Source of the DNA: Bacteroidota bacterium
Lineage (GTDB): Bacteria > Bacteroidota > Bacteroidia > Sphingobacteriales > Sphingobacteriaceae
Reading direction: 5' to 3'
Assembly: GCA_013286565.1 (NCBI GenBank)
Contig: JABDFM010000007.1
Span: forward strand, 1 to 64,000
DNA length: 64,000 nt
The notes below the pieces were generated by a model that saw only the letters and a program-made list of their open reading frames with translations, made no database searches and was not told where the DNA came from. Both the position numbers and the translations under genes were made by a program. Of this stretch, positions 32,072-41,840 are shown piece by piece (positions within the stretch are counted from its first letter, which is position 1; each line of letters starts with the position of its first letter).

Positions 32072-33138
32072 ACTTTTATCTTAAATACTTTGCTATCGCG
32101 ATTGGCCTGTTTGCTTTTTCAGGCTTGTTCACCCTGTTTGGCGTTTATGCTGAGCGCAAAGTATCCGCCTTTATACAGGACAGGCTTGGCCCCACAGAAA
32201 CGGGCAAATACGGCACGCTTCAAACTATCGCGGATGTATTAAAGCTGATAACCAAGGAGTTGATCATACCTGCAGCGGCTGATAAATTACTGTTTATGCT
32301 GGCCCCTGCGATCATTTTCATTGCGGTGTTTATGGGCTTTGCCGCCATACCCTGGGCACCGGGTATAGCACCCTCAAACCTGAACTTAGGTTTGTATTAC
32401 ATTTTTGCCATCCTGTCGATAGAAACCCTGGGTATTTTAATGGCAGGCTGGGGATCAAATAATAAGTATTCCATATTGGGTGCCATGCGTTCGGCAGCGC
32501 AGATCATATCTTACGAGATACCTGCCGGGTTCGCTATTATCTCGGTAGTGATGATCGCTCAAACGCTTAACCTGCAAACCATATCGGCCCAGCAGGGAAT
32601 ATTATCTTCAGAAAACACCAAGTTCCTGGGGATATGGGATGTTACTGCAAATGGCGGTATCCTGGCCTGGAATATTTTCAGGGCGCCGCATTTGATCATC
32701 GCTTTTGTGATCTATTTTATCGCATCACTGGCCGAAAGTAACCGGGCCCCATTTGATATACCGGAAGCTGAATCAGAGTTGGTTTCCGGCTTTCATACCG
32801 AATATACAGGCATGCGGTTCGCCTTTGTATTTTTGGCCGAATATTCGATGATGTTCCTGGTATCCACGGTTGGAGTGATCTTGTTTTTAGGCGCCTGGAA
32901 CACGCCGTTGCCAAATATCGGCCCGGTACATTTAGCCGACTGGACAACCGGCGCTGCCTGGGGGGTACTCTGGACCATCATAAAAGTGCTGTTACTGGTT
33001 GGCGTACAAATGTGGATCCGCTGGACCCTCCCCCGTTTGCGGGTGGACCAGCTAATGAATTTATGCTGGAAGATATTAACACCCCTGGCATTTATATGTA
33101 TGCTAATATCAGGAATATGGCGGTTGTGGATGATGTAG
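32068..33138 (+). CDS. nuoH: NADH-quinone oxidoreductase subunit H
   Basis: ERKVSAFIQDRLGPTETG, AESNRAPFDIPEAESELVSGFHTEYTGMRFA; TTG start. Confidence 0.95.
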   Translation: MNFYLKYFAIAIGLFAFSGLFTLFGVYAERKVSAFIQDRLGPTETGKYGTLQTIADVLKLITKELIIPAAADKLLFMLAPAIIFIAVFMGFAAIPWAPGIAPSNLNLGLYYIFAILSIETLGILMAGWGSNNKYSILGAMRSAAQIISYEIPAGFAIISVVMIAQTLNLQTISAQQGILSSENTKFLGIWDVTANGGILAWNIFRAPHLIIAFVIYFIASLAESNRAPFDIPEAESELVSGFHTEYTGMRFAFVFLAEYSMMFLVSTVGVILFLGAWNTPLPNIGPVHLADWTTGAAWGVLWTIIKVLLLVGVQMWIRWTLPRLRVDQLMNLCWKILTPLAFICMLISGIWRLWMM

Positions 33139-33245
33139 GTTAGAGATTGGAGAATAGAGATTAGTTAATTAGGTGGGATTGGTTGGTTAATGGTTGAATT
33201 GAGAAAATATAATCATGGAAATCATTTAATCATATAAATCAAGGT
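33139..33245. repeat. Word-array-like intergenic segment between nuoH and nuoI (words AGAGATTAG / GGTTGGTTAATGGTTG / AATCAT)
   Basis: GTTAGAGATTGGAGAATAGAGATTAGTTAATTAGG...; shares AGAGATTAGTT with the 60.2 kb array. Confidence 0.6.
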
Positions 33246-33254
33246 TCAGACAAA

Positions 33255-33839
33255 ATGAAGAACACACTCAAAGGATTGACAACTGCGTGGCATGGTTTAA
33301 CCATCACCATCAGGCACCTTTTTGCATCCAATGCGAAAAGGAATGTCATATCTGTGAGCGATGATAACTATTTTAAACAACTGGAAGGCACCAACACCAT
33401 CCAATATCCTAAACAGGAGTTGCCCGTGCCCGAAGTGGGCCGTTACCAGCTTGAAGTGGAAATGGATGATTGCATCGTATGCGACCTATGCGCCAAAGTA
33501 TGCCCGGTCGATTGCATCGACATAGAACAAATAAAAGCAACTGAATTGATCGGTAACACATCAGACGGCAGCCCGAAACGTATATATGCCGCCAAATTTG
33601 ATATCGATATGGCCAAATGTATGTACTGCGGCCTGTGTACCATAGTATGCCCTACGGAGTGCATCATCATGACCAATCAATACGATAAAAGCGTATTTGA
33701 ATTAAAAGACCTCACCTACGAGTTCTCGGATATGACACCCGAAGAAGCTGCGGAAAAGCGGGAGTTGATCGAAAAACAAAACGCCGAGAGGCAGGCGGCC
33801 AAACTGGCCGCTATGCAGAAAAAGGAGGGCGGGGAATGA
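33255..33839 (+). CDS. nuoI: NADH-quinone oxidoreductase subunit I
   Basis: Two 4Fe-4S motifs CIVCDLCAKVCPVDCI and CMYCGLCTIVCPTECI. Confidence 0.95.
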   Translation: MKNTLKGLTTAWHGLTITIRHLFASNAKRNVISVSDDNYFKQLEGTNTIQYPKQELPVPEVGRYQLEVEMDDCIVCDLCAKVCPVDCIDIEQIKATELIGNTSDGSPKRIYAAKFDIDMAKCMYCGLCTIVCPTECIIMTNQYDKSVFELKDLTYEFSDMTPEEAAEKRELIEKQNAERQAAKLAAMQKKEGGE

Positions 33840-34384
33840 CGATGGTCCGGCTTGTATTTTATTTGATGGGGTTTATCGCGCTGGCATCTGCCGTGTTTGT
33901 TGCCGCTACTAAGAACGTGGTGCGCTCCGTCTTCATGTTCTTCGTGACCCTGATGGCTTTGGCGGGATTGTACGTACTGGCTTTGGCCGATTTCATTGCC
34001 ATCACACAGATCGTGATCTATGTGGGCGGGATACTGGTGTTGATCTTATTCGCTTTCATGCTGTCCGGCAAGGAGAACCTGGCTGTTTTGGAGCAGCAAA
34101 ACAGTCGTTTTATCAGTATTAGCAAATTACCTGCATTGCTGCTGGCTGTATTATTTTTTGTAGTGATACTGAACATCCTGTTTAAAACCGACATCAATAA
34201 TTTGCTATGGATCAAAAAATCCATCACGCTAAAAAACGCCGTAACGCCCGGCGATGAAATGACAAATAACATCGGCATCAATTTAATGAGCCGTTACCTG
34301 TTGCCTTTTGAGGCCATATCCATTCTATTAATGATGGCGCTGGTGGGTGCCGCGCATTTATCACGAAAGGAGAAGAGTTCATGA
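33836..34384 (+). CDS. nuoJ: NADH-quinone oxidoreductase subunit J
   Basis: TQIVIYVGGILVLILFAFML; position in operon. Confidence 0.92.
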   Translation: MTMVRLVFYLMGFIALASAVFVAATKNVVRSVFMFFVTLMALAGLYVLALADFIAITQIVIYVGGILVLILFAFMLSGKENLAVLEQQNSRFISISKLPALLLAVLFFVVILNILFKTDINNLLWIKKSITLKNAVTPGDEMTNNIGINLMSRYLLPFEAISILLMMALVGAAHLSRKEKSS

Positions 34385-34686
34385 TATCACTGATGGATTT
34401 TTTAATGGTGGGTGCAGGTTTATTTTGCACGGGCATGTATGTCATCCTTACCAAACGCAATGCAATACAAGTGCTGATCGGTATCGAGCTGATGCTGAAC
34501 GGGGCTATTTTAAACCTGGTCGCCTTTGGCAAATACGACCGTTTTAACAATGGGGGCCAAATGTTCGCCCTGTTTGCCATTGTACTGGCAGCAGCCACAA
34601 CAGCCGTGGCGCTGGCCATTATTTTAAATGTTTACAAAAAATATAAAACCATCGATCCGGGTAAGGTGGATGGATTAAAAGATTAA
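34381..34686 (+). CDS. nuoK: NADH-quinone oxidoreductase subunit K
   Basis: RNAIQVLIGIELMLNGAILNLVAF. Confidence 0.95.
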   Translation: MISLMDFLMVGAGLFCTGMYVILTKRNAIQVLIGIELMLNGAILNLVAFGKYDRFNNGGQMFALFAIVLAAATTAVALAIILNVYKKYKTIDPGKVDGLKD

Positions 34687-34687
34687 A

Positions 34688-35677
34688 ATGAGAATATTCG
34701 CTATCCTATTTTGCCTGTCGGCCTTTCTTAACGCAGCATCCGCCCAGGCGCCTGCCAAGCTAGCGAAAAACCCTTCCGAACTGGCGAAGTGGGAATTATA
34801 CGATACCAAATACAACCATCCCTCCTACATGATTGATGAAACACCTGTAGCTGATGCCGATTCAAAACGCATTGTCGGTGGCCTTGATCCTTATGCTATT
34901 CTTAAAACGACTATCGTACAAACAGGCACTCTTAAAACGCGATATGTGGTTTACATTACTACTACTCTTAAAAAGATCGCAGAATACCAGAAGAAATTAG
35001 GGGCATTCTCCAATGAATATAGAAATTACCTGGCTGCACATCAAAACAGGGATGCACATTTCAGGTATTATGTCGACGGGCGGTTGATAGAAGGATTCAG
35101 GCCGGATGTGATTGACCGATTATGCGCTATCCCGGCAGGAAAAATCAAAGAAGTGAATTTTAAAGCAGATAAGAAAGACGGCGATTTTCAAATGGTTACT
35201 ATAATAACTGATGCAGTCACACCAATCAAAGTAAATGTTCCTTCTCAAAATCTGCATTTTAATAATGCGTCATTGATTATTTTAAACGGTACCATTTATG
35301 ATAAAAAACAGCTGAGCAAGATCAATCCGAACGATATAGAAGATGTATCAGTTATGAAGCCTGAAAGTGCAAAACAGATCTATGGTACCAAGGGTGAGAA
35401 TGGCGCATTGCTGATCACAACTAAGCAATATGTGATCAGTACCGTAAAAAAAAGGCTTGCTTTATTTTCACAAGAATATAAGGATTATATAACCGCAAAC
35501 CCGGATAGCCAGCATATAATTTATATATTGAACGGGGAAGAACTCGTCAGAAACACTTTAGGAGTAGCCAATGTGCTATATAATATTCCTGTCACCCAGT
35601 TTAAAGACGTAAGTTTTAAAATTCAAAAAGATAGCACCGGTAATAATGAGGCAGTGGTAAATATTACAGCTAATTAA
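34688..35677 (+). CDS. Secreted protein with TonB-plug-like segment and two copies of an uncharacterised repeat domain
   Basis: Signal peptide; 'DVSVMKPESAKQIYGTKGENGALLITTK' plug-like; repeated YQKKLGAFSNEYRNYL.. / VKKRLALFSQEYKDYI.. Confidence 0.65.
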   Translation: MRIFAILFCLSAFLNAASAQAPAKLAKNPSELAKWELYDTKYNHPSYMIDETPVADADSKRIVGGLDPYAILKTTIVQTGTLKTRYVVYITTTLKKIAEYQKKLGAFSNEYRNYLAAHQNRDAHFRYYVDGRLIEGFRPDVIDRLCAIPAGKIKEVNFKADKKDGDFQMVTIITDAVTPIKVNVPSQNLHFNNASLIILNGTIYDKKQLSKINPNDIEDVSVMKPESAKQIYGTKGENGALLITTKQYVISTVKKRLALFSQEYKDYITANPDSQHIIYILNGEELVRNTLGVANVLYNIPVTQFKDVSFKIQKDSTGNNEAVVNITAN

Positions 35678-35679
35678 TA

Positions 35680-36219
35680 ATGAAAATATTCACTGTCATA
35701 TTTTGTTTGTTGATGTCAGTGAGTGCCTGGGGGCAAAGCAGTGATACCATGCGTAAGGATTCATCTATGAACAATCATAAAACGGCTTTTATTCCCGGTC
35801 GTCCTATGATTGTAGTCGATGGTGTTATTTTTCCTTATGATAGCCTTAAAAATTTAAGCATTGCAAATATTATAAGTATTGATACTTTAAAAAATAGTCT
35901 TAGGCAAGACACCAATCCTAATTTACCCGATTATGGAACGATCATTTATGTTACAAAGCAAGGCGCAATAAAGTCTTATCAAAAAAAGTTTAGCATTATT
36001 TCAAAGAAATATAAAAAACATCTGGAACATCAGAAAAATGATAGAGACATTGGTTATATCATAAATGGGATATTTTTAGGTTTGAAGCCTGATGAACAGA
36101 CCAAAACATTATATGAAATACCTGCTAAAAAAATAAAATCATTTGATTTTACAGAAAACAGGTTTTACAATGGGGGCGTTAGCAGACCATATATTGTAAT
36201 TATTATCACTAAAAAATAA
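35680..36219 (+). CDS. Secreted protein, partial paralogue of the upstream gene
   Basis: Signal peptide MKIFTVIFCLLMSVSAWGQ; IKSYQKKFSIISKKYKKHLEHQ..YIINGIFLGL repeat domain. Confidence 0.65.
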   Translation: MKIFTVIFCLLMSVSAWGQSSDTMRKDSSMNNHKTAFIPGRPMIVVDGVIFPYDSLKNLSIANIISIDTLKNSLRQDTNPNLPDYGTIIYVTKQGAIKSYQKKFSIISKKYKKHLEHQKNDRDIGYIINGIFLGLKPDEQTKTLYEIPAKKIKSFDFTENRFYNGGVSRPYIVIIITKK

Positions 36220-36222
36220 ACA

Positions 36223-38253
36223 TTGGAAAACTTTCTACAAGCAATAGATACCTTAACCATACGCTTCGCCCTTGCAGCGGTGGTATTGCCTTTGCTTGCC
36301 TTTGTCATTAATATTTGCCTGCCCGGTAAAAGCAATAAAGTTGCCGGTTGGGTTTCTACCATTGCCATTTTATTAAGCTGTGTGCTATCCGCATTTGTAT
36401 TTGCCAAAGTTTGGAACCAACACCAGGTGCATCAGCAGCAGCTTTGGTTCACCATTGGTGCTACTAAGGTATATGCGGGTGTTTTGCTGAATAACCTTTC
36501 CGCTTTGATGCTGCTGTTGGTATCCGTCATTGCGCTTCCGGTTCATATTTACTCCACCGCTTATATGAAGGAGGATGAGAACTATAAACGTTACTTCACT
36601 TATCTCAGCTTCTTCTGTTTCAGTATGCTGGCATTGGTGGTGGTGGATAGTTTGGTTCTGTTCTATGTATTCTGGGAACTGGTGGGTTTTTCATCTTACT
36701 TGCTGATAGGCTTCTGGTACACCCGCCCAAAGGCTATCATGGCCAACAAAAAAGCCTTTATCATGAACCGCATCGGCGATATTGGGCTGCTAACCGGCAT
36801 CATTATCCTGTTCACCCAATACCACACGTTTGATTTGGAGCAATTATTCGGGCAGAATGGCTTGGTTCAATCTGCAACGCAAATATCAGCCACATGGCAA
36901 TATATCGCCTGCGCGGGTATCTTTTTAGGTGTGGCGGCAAAATCGGCACAATTCCCGCTACATACCTGGCTGCCGGATGCGATGGAAGGACCAACATCCG
37001 TTTCCGCCCTCATTCACGCGGCAACAATGGTAGCGGCGGGTGTATTCCTGTTGGGTCGGGTTTATCCCCTGTTTAACCCCGAAGAGTTGATCATCCTTGC
37101 AGTAATAGGTTGTTTCACTGCTTTTATGGCGGCCACCATCGCCCTCACCCAAAACGATCTGAAACGCATCCTCGCCTACTCCACCATATCGCAATTAGGC
37201 TATATGATCATGGCAATGGGTATTGGGGCTTATGCCTCCTCGCTGTTTCATTTGGTTACACACGCCTTTTTTAAATGCCTGTTGTTTTTGGCTGCCGGTA
37301 TCATCATCCACGAAGTGCAGCATATTAAAGATGAAAATCAACTGCACATCGACCCGCAAAATATCCTCTACATGGGCGGCTTGCGTAAAAAAATGCCGCT
37401 TACCTTTATTGCTTGCATCGTAGCCGGGCTGGCATTGATCGGGCTGCCGTTTACCTCCGGTTATCTCTCCAAAGATGGCATTTTGATACAAGCCTTTGAA
37501 TGGTCGGAAGGTAAAAGCTGGGCGTTTAAACTGGTACCCATCGGTGCTCTAATTACCAGTTGGTTGACCGCGTTCTATGTAACCAGGCTGATCGTCAAGG
37601 TATTTTTTGGCGACTTTAAACTACTCAAGATCAACCCATCCATCAAGTTACACATCAGCGACGGGGCATGGCAATACCGGGTGCCCTTAATATTCCTGGC
37701 GATCTGCTGCCTGTTCCCGCTATTCTCACTCAACCCGGTTTTGTATGAACATGCCTGGCTGTTCGGTGGTTTCTCTAAAATTACGGCGCTTGATAGGGTG
37801 AATATCTACCATACCATTATCCCGGCAGGGGTTAACATTTTAAGTGTACTGATTATTTACTGGGCATATTCGGTATATATCAAGCAAAAAGCACTGGCTT
37901 TCCCCGAAACCGGGTTCCTGTTCAAGCTTTCCTATCACGAATGGTATATTGATCCGTTTTACAACCGGTTCATCATTGCGCCGGTAATGGCGCTCGGTAA
38001 AACAAGCCAATGGATCGACCGCAATATCATTGATGGTTTTATACATTTGTTGCAGCGGTTAGCTCTCGGCTTTGCAAAAATTGCGGAGTGGACCGATCGC
38101 TATATTATTGACGGCATATTACATTTAGCAGCATCTATCGTATTGGGTATTGGCAATTTCGCCCGTTATTTTCAGGGCGGCAAGGTGCAATACTACCTGT
38201 TTAGCATGCTGGCAATTATACTGGCTATATTTTTATTTAAAATCCTGATCTGA
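36223..38253 (+). CDS. nuoL: NADH-quinone oxidoreductase subunit L
   Basis: FPLHTWLPDAMEGPTSVSALIHAATMVAAGVFLL; TTG start. Confidence 0.95.
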   Translation: MENFLQAIDTLTIRFALAAVVLPLLAFVINICLPGKSNKVAGWVSTIAILLSCVLSAFVFAKVWNQHQVHQQQLWFTIGATKVYAGVLLNNLSALMLLLVSVIALPVHIYSTAYMKEDENYKRYFTYLSFFCFSMLALVVVDSLVLFYVFWELVGFSSYLLIGFWYTRPKAIMANKKAFIMNRIGDIGLLTGIIILFTQYHTFDLEQLFGQNGLVQSATQISATWQYIACAGIFLGVAAKSAQFPLHTWLPDAMEGPTSVSALIHAATMVAAGVFLLGRVYPLFNPEELIILAVIGCFTAFMAATIALTQNDLKRILAYSTISQLGYMIMAMGIGAYASSLFHLVTHAFFKCLLFLAAGIIIHEVQHIKDENQLHIDPQNILYMGGLRKKMPLTFIACIVAGLALIGLPFTSGYLSKDGILIQAFEWSEGKSWAFKLVPIGALITSWLTAFYVTRLIVKVFFGDFKLLKINPSIKLHISDGAWQYRVPLIFLAICCLFPLFSLNPVLYEHAWLFGGFSKITALDRVNIYHTIIPAGVNILSVLIIYWAYSVYIKQKALAFPETGFLFKLSYHEWYIDPFYNRFIIAPVMALGKTSQWIDRNIIDGFIHLLQRLALGFAKIAEWTDRYIIDGILHLAASIVLGIGNFARYFQGGKVQYYLFSMLAIILAIFLFKILI

Positions 38254-38258
38254 ACCTG

Positions 38259-39863
38259 ATGAATATATTATCCCTGCTCATATTTACACCCCTGCTGTTC
38301 GGCCTGCTCATTTTGCTGCTGCCGTCGGCCTGGCGTGCAAGTTTTAAATACATCACGCTGCTGGCTACCCTTATCCAGCTGGGCATCAGTGTGTGGATGT
38401 ATATTCATTTTAAAACCGGGGCGAGCTTTGGGGGAATAAACCAGGAAAGCCAGTTCCAGTTTACGCAAAAACTGCCCTGGATCAACCTCAACCTGGGCAG
38501 CATGGGCAAAATGCAGATCGATTATTTTGTGGGCATCGATGGCATATCCATTATGATGGTGATGATGACCTGCGTAGTAATGGTTATTGCGGCGTTGGCA
38601 TCCTGGGAAATTAAAAGCAACCTCAAAGGTTTTTTCGCTCTGTTCCTACTGCTCAACATGGCATTGATTGGCGTTTTCTGCGCGTTGGATTTCTTCCTGT
38701 TCTATATCTTTTATGAACTGATGCTGCTCCCACTATACTTCCTCATCGGGATGTGGGGCGGCCCACGGCGGGAATATGCAGCTATCAAATTCTTCCTGTA
38801 CACTTTATTCGGATCTGTCTTTATGCTGCTGGTGATGATTGGCTTATATCTATCTGTTAAAGATCCTGCAACCGGCAACCATACCTTCAACATCATCCAG
38901 ATGATGAACCCGGCCAACTACGACGCTAATTCGGTATTCGCGGTATTGGGGCATCAAACCATTTTGGGTATGCCTGCGCGCACGGTCGGTTTCGTTGTGC
39001 TGTTCATCGCCTTTGCCATAAAAGTGCCCATAGTACCCCTGCATACCTGGCTGCCCGATGCGCACGTGGAGGCACCTACCCCGGTTTCTATCATACTAGC
39101 GGGTATATTATTAAAGGTTGGCGGTTATGGAATTATCCGTATTTGCCTGGGTATTTTCCCCGAGATCGCTTCATCAGGGGCATTTTGGTTGGGTCTGTTA
39201 GGGGTCGTCTCCATCATCTACGGTGCACTGAATGCCCTTGCCCAGCGGGATTTGAAACGTATGATCGCCTATTCGTCTGTATCACACATGGGCTTTGTGA
39301 TACTGGGTATCGCTTCGCAAACCACCGAGGGTATCAGCGGCGCGGTGATGCAGATGGTGAGTCATGGTTTCTTGTCTACCATGCTGTTCTTCCTTGCCGG
39401 GGTGATCTATAACCGGGTACACGACCGTGATATTTATAATTTCCGTGGCCTGGGAACACTGATGCCGAAATACACCACCTTTATCATGATCGCATTTTTT
39501 GCATCCTTGGGCTTACCGGGTTTTTCAGCATTTATCGGGGAAGCTTTCTCGCTGGTCGGTGCGTTTGAATCACCTTCAGTTAATGGCGCTTTGCCCTACT
39601 GGATGGCAGTTTGCGGCTCGGTAGGTATCCTGCTAAGCGCGGCCTATTTTCTGTGGACCTTACAGCGTATGTTTTTCGGGTCATTATCATTAAAAGGCGG
39701 CGAGGTATGGAAAACAGCATTGGTCGACCTGAATATAAGAGAAACTATCACCCTGTTACCATTGGCCTTATTGACACTGGTTTTGGGAGTGATGCCATCA
39801 TTAGTGTTTGACAAGATCAATGATTCGGTATTGGCATTAATACATTATATAGGGGTTAAATAA
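38259..39863 (+). CDS. nuoM: NADH-quinone oxidoreductase subunit M
   Basis: VPLHTWLPDAHVEAPTPVSIILAGILLKVGGYGIIR. Confidence 0.95.
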   Translation: MNILSLLIFTPLLFGLLILLLPSAWRASFKYITLLATLIQLGISVWMYIHFKTGASFGGINQESQFQFTQKLPWINLNLGSMGKMQIDYFVGIDGISIMMVMMTCVVMVIAALASWEIKSNLKGFFALFLLLNMALIGVFCALDFFLFYIFYELMLLPLYFLIGMWGGPRREYAAIKFFLYTLFGSVFMLLVMIGLYLSVKDPATGNHTFNIIQMMNPANYDANSVFAVLGHQTILGMPARTVGFVVLFIAFAIKVPIVPLHTWLPDAHVEAPTPVSIILAGILLKVGGYGIIRICLGIFPEIASSGAFWLGLLGVVSIIYGALNALAQRDLKRMIAYSSVSHMGFVILGIASQTTEGISGAVMQMVSHGFLSTMLFFLAGVIYNRVHDRDIYNFRGLGTLMPKYTTFIMIAFFASLGLPGFSAFIGEAFSLVGAFESPSVNGALPYWMAVCGSVGILLSAAYFLWTLQRMFFGSLSLKGGEVWKTALVDLNIRETITLLPLALLTLVLGVMPSLVFDKINDSVLALIHYIGVK

Positions 39864-39939
39864 ATTTAATAGGGTTTATGGAAAAAGAGTAAGTAAAGCA
39901 TCCTGATTAAAAGCTCCCGCAATGGAGCGATAATCAAGA

Positions 39940-41835
39940 TTGTATTACTTAACTCAAAAAACCATGTTTAAAAAACTATTAATGGCTGTAACTATTTTTT
40001 TTATAACAATAGCAGCAAAAGCAGATGATCAAAAGATCGAATCAAAGGTTCAAAAAGTTATTGTGTTTTTAAACGGGGCACAGGTAACACGCACGGCAAT
40101 GGTAAATGTAAATGCAGGTACTTCAACATTAGTTTTCGGGAATATTTCCCCCGGCATTGATGTGCAAAGTATCCAGGTACATGCCGGTGGCGAGTTTACC
40201 ATACTTTCTGTTAAGCACGAAATGAACTATATAAACGAGCAGGCAAAGCAAAAGCAAGTAGAGGATTTGCGCGCCCAGCAAAAAGCGTTGAGGGATAAGA
40301 TCATACTAAAAAGCAGCTACCTGTCCATTTACAGGGAAGAAGCAAATATGCTGACAAAGAACCAGGTAATTACCGGGCAAAACGCCAGCCTGGATGTGAT
40401 CAAACTAAAACAGGCTTTGGATTTCCAAACCGAACGCTTAATTGATCTGAAGAAAAAAGAACAGGAAGTTAACGGTGAGATCGAATTGCTTAATATCGAA
40501 TTGCAAAAATATAACAGGCAAATAGCAGATATCATGAAGGGGAGCAGTACGGCTACCAGCAATATTTTGGTAACTATTTCTTCAAAAACCAACCTGCATT
40601 CCGAGTTTACTTTAAAGTATGTGGTGCATAATGCAAGTTGGTTCCCTACGTATGATATCCGGGCAAAAGATGTGAACAGTCCCATCAGCATATCCTACAA
40701 GGCCAATGTATCACAACAAAGCGGCGAGGACTGGAAGAATATTAAACTGACCCTATCAACAGGCAATCCTTCAGTAAGCGGAAGCAAACCGGAGTTAAGC
40801 CCTGATTACCTAAACTACGGCATGTATTATAAGCCGCAGGATGGGTCGGTAACAAGTACAGCCGGAAGAGTAGTGGGCAGTGACGATGGTCAGCCTCTAC
40901 CGGGTGCAACGGTTAAAGTTAAAGGGACATCTATAGGAACGGTAACAGATGCAAATGGGAATTACTCGCTTCAATTACCAAATAATGCGCAAGCACTCGA
41001 GTTTTCTTACATTGGATATTCAAAAAATGTAATGCCTATTACTTCTGAATTAATAAATGCAAGGCTTGATCCGGCAGCAAGCCAATTGAATGAAGTAGTC
41101 GTAACCGGATATGAAACTCAATATAAGAGTAATCTGTCCGGTGCTGTAGCTCAAGTTTATATCCGTGGCACTGCAAGTGACAAGCTATATTCAACAATCC
41201 CTATCGGGGTTAACCAGATTGAGAACCAAACCAACATAGAATTTAATATTGATAACCCCTACTCTATACCCAGTGATGGTAAACAATATACGGTGGAGAT
41301 CAACCAACTAAATTTAGATGCCAGCTATGAATATGCCGTTGCACCAAAACTAAGCACGGATGTATTTTTAACAGCCAAACTAACCGACTGGAATAAATAC
41401 AATTTCTTGTCGGGAGAAGCTAACCTGTTTTTTGAGGGGACATTTATCGGCAAATCTTTAATAAACACCAATGCAACTGCTGACACTTTAAGCCTTTCGC
41501 TGGGAGCCGACAAGAATATCGTAGTAACCCGCAAATCGTTAAAAGACCTGAGCGAAAAGCAAAGCCTGGGTTCGAACAAAAAAGAAACCAAAGACTGGCA
41601 GATAGAAATAAAGAACCGTAAAAATCAGCCAATAAATTTATTGGTGGAAGACCAGGTGCCTGTTTCGCAAAACTCCTCCATTGATGTGGACACACAGGAA
41701 TTATCAGGCGGGCAACTGGATAAGCTTACCGGTAAAGTGGTATGGAACTTTGCGCTGAAAGCACAGGACAATAAGAAAGTAGAATTAAAATACCAGGTGA
41801 AATACCCTAAAAACCAAACAGTAATAGTACAATAG
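39940..41835 (+). CDS. DUF4139 (MuiA-like) protein with inserted CarboxypepD_reg/plug-like segment
   Basis: KVQKVIVFLNGAQVTRTA..., 'YVVHNASWFPTYDIRA', inserted 'GRVVGSDDGQPLPGATVKVKGTSIGTVTDANGNYSL...LNEVVVTGYE'. Confidence 0.8.
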   Translation: MYYLTQKTMFKKLLMAVTIFFITIAAKADDQKIESKVQKVIVFLNGAQVTRTAMVNVNAGTSTLVFGNISPGIDVQSIQVHAGGEFTILSVKHEMNYINEQAKQKQVEDLRAQQKALRDKIILKSSYLSIYREEANMLTKNQVITGQNASLDVIKLKQALDFQTERLIDLKKKEQEVNGEIELLNIELQKYNRQIADIMKGSSTATSNILVTISSKTNLHSEFTLKYVVHNASWFPTYDIRAKDVNSPISISYKANVSQQSGEDWKNIKLTLSTGNPSVSGSKPELSPDYLNYGMYYKPQDGSVTSTAGRVVGSDDGQPLPGATVKVKGTSIGTVTDANGNYSLQLPNNAQALEFSYIGYSKNVMPITSELINARLDPAASQLNEVVVTGYETQYKSNLSGAVAQVYIRGTASDKLYSTIPIGVNQIENQTNIEFNIDNPYSIPSDGKQYTVEINQLNLDASYEYAVAPKLSTDVFLTAKLTDWNKYNFLSGEANLFFEGTFIGKSLINTNATADTLSLSLGADKNIVVTRKSLKDLSEKQSLGSNKKETKDWQIEIKNRKNQPINLLVEDQVPVSQNSSIDVDTQELSGGQLDKLTGKVVWNFALKAQDNKKVELKYQVKYPKNQTVIVQ

Positions 41836-41840
41836 CAAAC

